DNA of 64,000 nt from Wocania_A sp965224845 (GTDB lineage: Bacteria; Bacteroidota; Bacteroidia; Flavobacteriales; Flavobacteriaceae), in contig CBDDAJ010000015.1 in NCBI GenBank assembly GCA_965224845.1, forward strand, positions 124,001-188,000, in the 5' to 3' direction. A program made the translations under genes and the position numbers. This document shows, in pieces, positions 1 through 6,670 of this stretch. The notes beneath the pieces are model-generated. The model saw only the letters and a list, made by a program, of their open reading frames with translations. It did no database searches and was not told the DNA's origin. Positions within the stretch are counted from its first letter, which is position 1. Each line of letters begins with the position of its first letter.

Positions 1-3
1 GGG

Positions 4-1983
4 TTGTATCAAAAATTACGACCCTTTTTTATACTTTTATTAAAAATATTCATTTTGAATAAAACACTTATTGTTCTTTTTTCGTTATTACTACTCTATT
101 GTTGTAATGAAAAAGCGTCTTACAAAGAAGCTAATAATTCGAATTCGACAAAAGACAGCACACTTTATTTCTATAAACGTTCAAAAAACAAACAGCTTTC
201 AAAAACTGAAAGGTTAAATGCTATAAACAATGCTTTTAAAAACAAAAAAAACGACTCTTTAGCATTAAAAATTATAAACAAAAAAATTTTACTTCACCTT
301 TCTTTAAAACAGCACGACAGCTTTTTTCATTATAACACCCATTTATTAAAACAGGCAAAAGCTTTAAAAGATGAATTTTATTTAGGAAAACATCATTATT
401 TAAAAGCCTACTACTACCACACCATTACAAATTTATACGATAGTGCCTTTTATCATTACAATTTGTCCAAAACACATTTTAAAACTATAGCCGATAGCAG
501 CCAAATAGGCAAACAATTCCTTAATATGGCTTTAATTCAACAAAACAAAAGTGATTATATAGGCAGCAAAGAGAGTATTACTGAAGCTATTAAGTATTTA
601 CATCCTAAAAAACAGCACAAATATTTAGCATCGGCTTATAGTGTTTTGGCATCTAATCACAGAATGCTATTAAATCATGATGACGCTATAAATTATTATC
701 GTAAAGCCATATTAAATACCAGATCAAAAAAAGATAAAATAGGGTATCAAAACAACCTGGCAGCTGTTTATATAGACCATAAAAAATTTAAGCACAGTAT
801 ACGAATACTTAAAACCATTAAAGAAGATACTATTCTTAAAAAAGACTCTAATCAATATGCCAGAATTATAGATAATTTAGGCTATGCCCTTTGGTTAGAT
901 TACAGCCCTAAAGGGAAACAACTCTTACTTAAAGCTTTAGACTTAAGATTGAAAAACAATGATATTCGAGGACAGATATCAAGCTACCTACATTTAGGAG
1001 ATTACTTTTTAGAGACAAATACACAAAAATCTTATTACTACCTTAATAAAGCGATAAAGATTTCAAAACAAATTAAAAGTATAAAAGGAGAGCTAGAAGC
1101 GTTACACTTTTTAATGAAGTTAAAACCTCAATCTACCACTTTTAAAGATCGCTATATTTCTATAACCGACAGTTTATACAAACACGAATTAAAAGCAAAA
1201 ACGCTTTTTGCAAAAATGAAATATGATGATAAAACAAAACAACAAACCATTTTAAAACTAGAAGCCGAAAAAACAAAACAAGCTTTAATAGTTTCTAAAC
1301 AACGTACACAAAAAACAATTTACCTCTTAGGTGGAATAATATTGGTTATTCTTGGAATATTTATATTCTATATTTTAAAACAACATCATAAGGAAGAAAA
1401 ACTTAAAGAAATTTACAAAACAGAAACCCGCATTTCTCAAAAAGTTCATGATGAAGTTGCAAATGGTGTTTACCACATTATAAATAAAATGCAAAATAGC
1501 ACAACCCAACAACAAGACGATGTTTTAATCCAACTTGAAAATATTTATAAGGTAACCCGTGATATTTCACATGAAAGTAGCTCTATTAATTTAAATGACC
1601 ATTTTTTCTACAGAGAGTTAAACGACATATTAAGCGCATATCAAAACAACAAAGTAAAAATTTCGACCATTGGTTTAAACAAAGCGCTATGGACCTCTGT
1701 TAATGACTACAAAAAAATTAACATACTAAGAGTGATACAAGAATTAATGACAAATATGAGTAAGCATAGTCATGCAACCCAAGTTGTTGTTAAATTCAAA
1801 AAAGAAAAAAAACGAATAACAATTTCTTATATAGATAACGGGATTGGTATAAAAAAAACAACACCATTTAAATTGAGTGGATTACAAAATGTGGAAAACC
1901 GTATAAAAAATATAGGGGGAAACCTTATTTTTGATATCAACAGAACATCGGGAGTGGCATTAAACATCTCCTTTCCTATATAA
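4..1983 (+). CDS. TPR-repeat sensor histidine kinase (lipoprotein-like N terminus), 5' end uncertain
   Basis: Sensor of a two-component system with the response regulator 9 bases downstream. In the longest reading (659 aa) a signal peptide with a lipobox-like LLYCC lies near residues 28-34. A TTG at position 55 would put this signal at the extreme N terminus and is the more natural start; the ORF may also continue upstream of the window. Residues 60-400 look like TPR repeats, then coiled coil, one membrane helix (about 439-457), and a HisKA_3-type dimerisation helix with the phospho-acceptor in KVHDEVAN (His482). A HATPase domain follows with an N-box (ELMTNMSKH) and G-boxes (DNGIGI, GLQNV). 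This TPR-TM-HisKA_3 layout is common in Flavobacteria, and the family autophosphorylates on His. The ligand cannot be told. The exact start is the main uncertainty. Confidence 0.85.
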   Translation: MYQKLRPFFILLLKIFILNKTLIVLFSLLLLYCCNEKASYKEANNSNSTKDSTLYFYKRSKNKQLSKTERLNAINNAFKNKKNDSLALKIINKKILLHLSLKQHDSFFHYNTHLLKQAKALKDEFYLGKHHYLKAYYYHTITNLYDSAFYHYNLSKTHFKTIADSSQIGKQFLNMALIQQNKSDYIGSKESITEAIKYLHPKKQHKYLASAYSVLASNHRMLLNHDDAINYYRKAILNTRSKKDKIGYQNNLAAVYIDHKKFKHSIRILKTIKEDTILKKDSNQYARIIDNLGYALWLDYSPKGKQLLLKALDLRLKNNDIRGQISSYLHLGDYFLETNTQKSYYYLNKAIKISKQIKSIKGELEALHFLMKLKPQSTTFKDRYISITDSLYKHELKAKTLFAKMKYDDKTKQQTILKLEAEKTKQALIVSKQRTQKTIYLLGGIILVILGIFIFYILKQHHKEEKLKEIYKTETRISQKVHDEVANGVYHIINKMQNSTTQQQDDVLIQLENIYKVTRDISHESSSINLNDHFFYRELNDILSAYQNNKVKISTIGLNKALWTSVNDYKKINILRVIQELMTNMSKHSHATQVVVKFKKEKKRITISYIDNGIGIKKTTPFKLSGLQNVENRIKNIGGNLIFDINRTSGVALNISFPI

Positions 1984-1992
1984 ATTATTACA

Positions 1993-2658
1993 ATGTTTAA
2001 AAATGTTTTAGTAATAGATGATCATAACAGTGTTAATTATGGTATTGTACAAACATTAAAAAAAAATACTCAAATTCAACAAATTGTATTTGCACAAAAC
2101 TGTGATGATGCTTACATAAAATTTCAAAAAGCAATTTTAGATGGAACGCTTTTCGATTTAGTAATTACAGATCTTACATTTAAAGAAGATTACAGAAAAC
2201 AAAAAATAAAATCTGGCGTAGATCTTATAAGACTCTTAAAAGAAAAACAATCTGGAATTAAAATTATAGTATATTCTGTAGAAGACAGGAAAGCTAAAGT
2301 GCAGTCTTTAATAGAAACCCACAATATAAATGGCTTTATTTCTAAAGGTAAATATGGATTAAAAGAACTTTTAGAGGCTATTCCAAGTGTATGGAATAAT
2401 ATACTTTACACTTCAAAAGCATTAAAAATGAATACACAAAATAGCATTTTTGAAATCGACGATTTTGATATTTTAATACTTGACAAACTATCAAAAGGAG
2501 TTAGTCAAAAAGAAATAGCTAAATTATTTCAATATCAAAAAGCCAAATCTACTAGCTTAAGCTCTATTGAAAAGAAAATCAATAAGCTTAAAGTTCATTT
2601 TAAAGCAAAAAACACAGTACACCTGGTTGCCACCTGTAAAGATTTGGGTATTATTTAA
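1993..2658 (+). CDS. Response regulator with C-terminal helix-turn-helix
   Basis: Partner of the upstream sensor kinase (9-base gap, surely co-transcribed). The N-terminal receiver domain shows the acidic pair in VLVIDDH, the phospho-acceptor Asp60 in VITDLTF, the switch Ser in IIVYSVED and the conserved Lys in GFISKG. The C-terminal 65 residues (LSKGVSQKEIAKLF onward) form a helix-turn-helix region. It is more divergent than a textbook LuxR/GerE domain and Lys-rich, with an inserted segment between helices (FQYQKAKSTSLSS). Probably a DNA-binding transcription factor. A dyad (TTACGG-ATTC-CCGTAA) lies just downstream, in the promoter of the next gene, and is a candidate target. Confidence 0.9.
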   Translation: MFKNVLVIDDHNSVNYGIVQTLKKNTQIQQIVFAQNCDDAYIKFQKAILDGTLFDLVITDLTFKEDYRKQKIKSGVDLIRLLKEKQSGIKIIVYSVEDRKAKVQSLIETHNINGFISKGKYGLKELLEAIPSVWNNILYTSKALKMNTQNSIFEIDDFDILILDKLSKGVSQKEIAKLFQYQKAKSTSLSSIEKKINKLKVHFKAKNTVHLVATCKDLGII

Positions 2659-2714
2659 CCGTTAATCTTTATTTATTTAGCATTCATCTAATTTCTAGTC
2701 TGTTTTTAATTTTT

Positions 2715-2759
2715 TTACGGATTCCCGTAAGGAAATAATTTGTTATGGGCTTAGGTTTG
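2715..2759 (+). promoter_or_regulatory. Operator-like dyad plus Bacteroidota -7 box upstream of the CsgG-like gene
   Basis: The inverted repeat TTACGG ATTC CCGTAA occupies 2715-2730. A perfect TAnnTTTG box (TAGGTTTG) lies at 2752-2759, and the ATG is at 2786. No TTTG -33 element is present at the usual distance; the right half of the dyad sits there instead. That arrangement suits a promoter needing an activator, plausibly the response regulator encoded immediately upstream. The boxes are visible; the regulator assignment is inference. Confidence 0.5.
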
Positions 2760-2785
2760 TCTAGCAATTTAGTAAAACCAACAGT

Positions 2786-3757
2786 ATGAATAGTTTAAAA
2801 CTCTCAAGGATACTTATACTTTTTCTTTTAACATCTATCTCTTTGGCTTCTCAAAATAACAGTATTGGCTCATTATTTAACGAAAAATGGAGTAAAATAA
2901 CTTATATGGTAGATAAGCAACCTGTGTTTGACATATCTAATATTAAAACTGTAATAATTTCTGAAATAGTAAATAATATAAACGGAATAGACAACCATGC
3001 TTTTGACATTTATGATGAATTTGCCAACAACATAACAGATATAGAAGGCCTTACACTGGTAGATAGAAGCAAAACACAATCTCTATTAAAAGAATTCAAA
3101 TTTCAACAAGCCAGTGGGTTAGTTGATGAAGCGCAAATTAGAAAACTTGGTGACTTTTATGGATCGGGGCTAATTATATTTGGAAGAATTCAAACAGATA
3201 ATTTTGCACAAAGTATTGAACAAGAAAAATCGTTATTTGGAAGCTCTAAAGAAAAAAAAATAGTTGGCTACTATAACTTAGATGTAAATTTAAAAATTAT
3301 TGATTTAAAAACAGCTGCCATACTTTTTTCAAAGACTTTAAAGTCTAAAATAAAGCGTTCTGGACCAAGTTATGAAAACGGAATTGTACCTAATTTAGAT
3401 GCAACAGACTTTTACCGAATGGCTAAAGAAGATATTGGGTTACAGTTTAAAGAGCTCTTTACCTTACACCAAAAGGAATATGAAATAGATTTTCAAACGC
3501 ACAGAAAATTTAATACGGATTTAAAAAAAGCTATAAATCTATTAGAAATAGATGATTTTGAAGGAGGGTATGCAAAAATTAAAGACATAGCAAAAAAAAC
3601 CCAGGATGAAAAGGCTAGATCTTTTGCTCTATACAATCTTGCTAAAATGCAATTGTTTAATGGAGAGCTTAAAGAAAGCTTAAAAAATGCTAAAGAAGCC
3701 TATATGCTAAACCCGAAAAACGATGAATGTTTAGCTATAATAAAAGAGCTAAAATGA
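2786..3757 (+). CDS. CsgG/LpoB-like exported protein with C-terminal TPR
   Basis: 323 aa with a signal peptide of about 22 residues (LILFLLTSISLAS). Residues about 50-190 resemble the CsgG / penicillin-binding-protein-activator LpoB fold: predicted beta strands (IKTVIISEI), LTLVDRSKTQSLLKEF, then a G-rich segment (GDFYGSGLIIFGRIQ), followed by a long strand region (VGYYNLDVNLKIIDLKT). The last 80 residues look like TPR helices (AKIKDIA, ALYNLAKMQLF, EAYMLNP). There is no lipobox Cys after the signal, so it is probably periplasmic rather than lipid-anchored. CsgG-fold proteins act in secretion or envelope assembly; the exact role here is unknown. Its stop overlaps the next start (ATGA), so the two are translationally coupled. 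Confidence 0.7.
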   Translation: MNSLKLSRILILFLLTSISLASQNNSIGSLFNEKWSKITYMVDKQPVFDISNIKTVIISEIVNNINGIDNHAFDIYDEFANNITDIEGLTLVDRSKTQSLLKEFKFQQASGLVDEAQIRKLGDFYGSGLIIFGRIQTDNFAQSIEQEKSLFGSSKEKKIVGYYNLDVNLKIIDLKTAAILFSKTLKSKIKRSGPSYENGIVPNLDATDFYRMAKEDIGLQFKELFTLHQKEYEIDFQTHRKFNTDLKKAINLLEIDDFEGGYAKIKDIAKKTQDEKARSFALYNLAKMQLFNGELKESLKNAKEAYMLNPKNDECLAIIKELK

Positions 3758-4527
3758 GCCTTTTACCAAAATTACTTCCAAAAATTCGTCCCTTTATAGA
3801 AAAGGCAAAGCATAAGGTAAAAACAAATTTTCTTTCTACTACCAATACCGTAATTGGAATTCTGGTCGGGATTTTTACTTTAATAGTTTATGGCCTAGAT
3901 ATAAAAGGAAAATTCTCTAATCCCGGTACAGAGAAAGAAAAAAAAGATAGCATTGAAATCGTTTACACAAAACAAAAAAGTCACCCTATTAAAAGTAATG
4001 ACAAACCTATTTCCAAAAGGGATCAAAAGCATAATAAAAAAACAATAAAACCTAAAAAAATAAATTATTTCAACAATAAAGAATTTTTACTTGAAAGGAA
4101 CGGCATTGCTATTTTTATTAAATCATCTAATGGTAATATTAATTCAGAGTTTCAGAACAATCTAAGCAATGCTTTTCAATCTAAAAACATACAAACAAGC
4201 ACATCATTCTTTACAAATCAATCTTTACCTTATTTTAAAAATTTTTATACCGCCAATCCAAACTGGTTAGAAACTATACATATTAAAACACATGTTAATA
4301 CCTATTTAATTGGCAACATTAAAATAAATAAATCAAATAGTTCTGAAGCTAGTGATATTACAATTATTAATATAAGCTTTCAAGGTAAAATAGTAAATAT
4401 AAAAAGTAAAAAATCTTTACCTATAACAAAACAAATAAGAGAAACAAGCTATCAAGAATTTAAAGCTTTTGAAGCAGCTTATAATCGACTTTGCAAAGAT
4501 ATAGTAACCGCTTTTCTTAATTTTTAA
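3754..4527 (+). CDS. Single-pass membrane protein of unknown function, coupled to the CsgG-like gene
   Basis: The start is placed at the ATG of the ATGA overlap with the previous stop, giving 257 aa; an in-frame ATG 27 bases upstream lies inside the previous gene and is less likely. A short cytoplasmic basic N terminus (PKIRPFIEKAKHK) leads into one membrane helix (TVIGILVGIFTLIVYGL), then a Lys-rich linker (residues about 70-105). The C-terminal domain of about 150 residues is mixed alpha/beta (IAIFIKSSNGNINSEFQNNLSNAF; TYLIGNIKIN; ITIINISFQGKIV), probably periplasmic. The C-terminal part loosely recalls CsgG/LpoB-type envelope proteins but I do not recognise the family. The ATGA overlap suggests it works with the upstream protein. 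Confidence 0.75.
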   Translation: MSLLPKLLPKIRPFIEKAKHKVKTNFLSTTNTVIGILVGIFTLIVYGLDIKGKFSNPGTEKEKKDSIEIVYTKQKSHPIKSNDKPISKRDQKHNKKTIKPKKINYFNNKEFLLERNGIAIFIKSSNGNINSEFQNNLSNAFQSKNIQTSTSFFTNQSLPYFKNFYTANPNWLETIHIKTHVNTYLIGNIKINKSNSSEASDITIINISFQGKIVNIKSKKSLPITKQIRETSYQEFKAFEAAYNRLCKDIVTAFLNF

Positions 4528-4708
4528 GGATAAATCATTATTAAAAAACATGATACAATTTTAAACTCTTTCAAGCTAAATTCCTGTATGGAAATAGAAA
4601 ATTGCTTTAGCAACGCGGCGTTTTGAAAACTACACTTTTGCCCTTTTAATAAAGGTTATGGCGTTACTTCCTAAAAAAGAAAAATTACAAACCTAAAACT
4701 CACAAATA

Positions 4709-6523
4709 ATGAAAACTCTTTTATTGAACAAGCTATTTATTATCTCTTGTTTCTTACTAAAAATAATGGTCTCCTATAATTCTATACAGGCACAAATTTC
4801 TACAACTGATTTTGTAACTACATGGAAAACAGATAATTTAGGAGACACTATAAACAGTACTTCCATTTTAATTCCTACAGACCCCAATAGTAGCTACAAT
4901 TATGATATTGATTGGAACAATGATGGTGTTTTTGATGATTTAGGTGTAACGGGTGATGCTTTACACGATTATGGTACAGCAGGGACATACACTATACGAA
5001 TTAAAGGAAACTTCCCAAGAATATATATTAATAGAAATAAAGATGCTCAGGATAAAATCATCTCTGTCGAACAATGGGGAAATATCGCTTGGACTTCTAT
5101 GGTTTCGGCTTTTCAGGGGGCAAAAAATTTAATTGTCAATGCATCAGACACTCCAAATCTTAGCCATGTATCAAGTATGTTGGCTATGTTTAGAGAGGCT
5201 TCATCTTTCAACCAAAACATAAACAATTGGGATGTAAGTAACGTTACAGATATGAGATTTATGTTTAATAATGCGATTCGGTTTAACCAACCACTAGATA
5301 ACTGGAACGTTAGCAATGTAACCGATATGCGATATATGTTTGCTGGAGCCGTTTCTTTTAATCAAAATATAAACGATTGGAATGTTAGTAATGTAACTGA
5401 TATGAGAAGCATGTTTAGTTTTGAGAATGCTAGTGACCCATTTGGATTAATTCAACCTAAAGATGCTGCTTTCAACCAACCCCTTGACCAGTGGAATGTT
5501 AGCAATGTAATTAGTATGGAAAAAATGTTTTTAGGTGCAGTTCGCTTCAACCAATCTTTAAATTCTTGGAATGTTGGCAGCGTTACAGATATGGAAGCCA
5601 TGTTTAAAGACGCACAGGCTTTTAATCAACCCTTAAATAACTGGAATGTTGGCAATGTAGTTACTATGAAACAAATGTTTAGCTATACTGCTCCACCTCC
5701 ATTTGGCGGAGGACCAGAAAACCATTTTAATCAGCCGTTAAATAATTGGGATGTTAGTAGTGTCACAGATATGCAAAACATGTTTAGCTTCTCACAAAAA
5801 TTTAATCAACCACTAGACAGTTGGGATGTTAGCAATGTTACTACAGTGGCATTTATGTTTAGTAATGCAAAAAAGTTTAATGGAACTTTAAATAACTGGA
5901 ATGTTAGTAATATAACTGATATGGGGGGAATGTTTCAAAATGCCAAAGAATTTAACCAGCCCTTAAATAACTGGAATATCAGCAATGTTCAGTTAATGGA
6001 CTCTATGTTTTGGAATGCAAATGTTTTTAATCAACCATTAGACCATTGGGATATTAGTAAAGTCACAGACATGACTAATATGCTTTTGGGTACCATACTA
6101 TCAACTAAAAATTATGATGACACTCTTATTGCTTGGTCCACGCTTTCGCTTCAAAATAATGTTACATTCCATGGAGGCGGTAGTACTTATTGTAATTCAG
6201 AATCGGCTAGAAATACTCTAATTAACACTTTTGGATGGACCATAAATGATGGTGGACTGGATTGTTCAAGTTTAAGTTTATCTGATCCTTTTGAAAATAA
6301 AATAACAGTATTCCCCAATCCAATTAACGATATTCTTAATATCAATACACGTGGAATAAAAATTGAAAAGGCTTTACTTTATTCAATTGATGGAAAACTT
6401 ATTAAAGAAGTTAAAGTAGAGAAAAATAGTCAAATAAATTTTAGCTATCTGCTATCTGGAATATATCATTTGAAGCTAATAAGCAATCAAGGAGTCGCTA
6501 TAGAAAAAATAGCAAAAAAGTAA
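4709..6523 (+). CDS. BspA/DUF285 repeat surface protein with T9SS sorting domain
   Basis: 604 aa exported protein. The signal peptide is long (about 29 residues, ending SIQAQ). Residues about 60-110 contain a PKD-like stretch (YDIDWNNDGVFDD, HDYGTAGTYTIRI). Next come about a dozen 23-residue DUF285 repeats of the pattern W-[ND]-V-S-N-V-T-D-M-x2-M-F ... F-N-Q-x-L-x2-W. Two repeats carry longer inserts (around FGLIQPKDAAFNQ and PPPFGGGPENHFNQ). The last 75 residues are a T9SS type A sorting domain (VFPNPINDILNIN ... LSGIYHLKL), so the protein should cross the outer membrane and be anchored or released. Members of this family are surface proteins, some adhesive. The repeats are also partly conserved at DNA level, so copy number could vary by recombination. 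Confidence 0.92.
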   Translation: MKTLLLNKLFIISCFLLKIMVSYNSIQAQISTTDFVTTWKTDNLGDTINSTSILIPTDPNSSYNYDIDWNNDGVFDDLGVTGDALHDYGTAGTYTIRIKGNFPRIYINRNKDAQDKIISVEQWGNIAWTSMVSAFQGAKNLIVNASDTPNLSHVSSMLAMFREASSFNQNINNWDVSNVTDMRFMFNNAIRFNQPLDNWNVSNVTDMRYMFAGAVSFNQNINDWNVSNVTDMRSMFSFENASDPFGLIQPKDAAFNQPLDQWNVSNVISMEKMFLGAVRFNQSLNSWNVGSVTDMEAMFKDAQAFNQPLNNWNVGNVVTMKQMFSYTAPPPFGGGPENHFNQPLNNWDVSSVTDMQNMFSFSQKFNQPLDSWDVSNVTTVAFMFSNAKKFNGTLNNWNVSNITDMGGMFQNAKEFNQPLNNWNISNVQLMDSMFWNANVFNQPLDHWDISKVTDMTNMLLGTILSTKNYDDTLIAWSTLSLQNNVTFHGGGSTYCNSESARNTLINTFGWTINDGGLDCSSLSLSDPFENKITVFPNPINDILNINTRGIKIEKALLYSIDGKLIKEVKVEKNSQINFSYLLSGIYHLKLISNQGVAIEKIAKK

Positions 6524-6640
6524 CCTTATAAAAAGAACTCCATTTTCAATAGCTTTTAATTTTTGTTAAAGCTCAGACAAACTAGAGTTTTAATTATTCA
6601 AAACTTACTTTATACTTCTAAAAAAACGTTTAACTTTTTG

Positions 6641-6648
6641 TAGCTTTG
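6641..6648 (+). promoter_or_regulatory. Bacteroidota -7 box (TAGCTTTG) for polA
   Basis: Exact TAnnTTTG match 22 bases upstream of the polA ATG. No convincing TTTG -33 element is seen at the usual distance. Confidence 0.5.
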
Positions 6649-6670
6649 ATTTTCTATCAAAACAAACAAA

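Noticed and set aside
2873..3079. Opposite-strand ORF in the CsgG-like gene
   Set aside because: Shadow of the real coding strand.
3727..3753. Longer start for the membrane protein downstream of the CsgG-like gene
   Set aside because: It lies inside the previous coding region; the ATGA overlap at 3754 is the natural coupled start.
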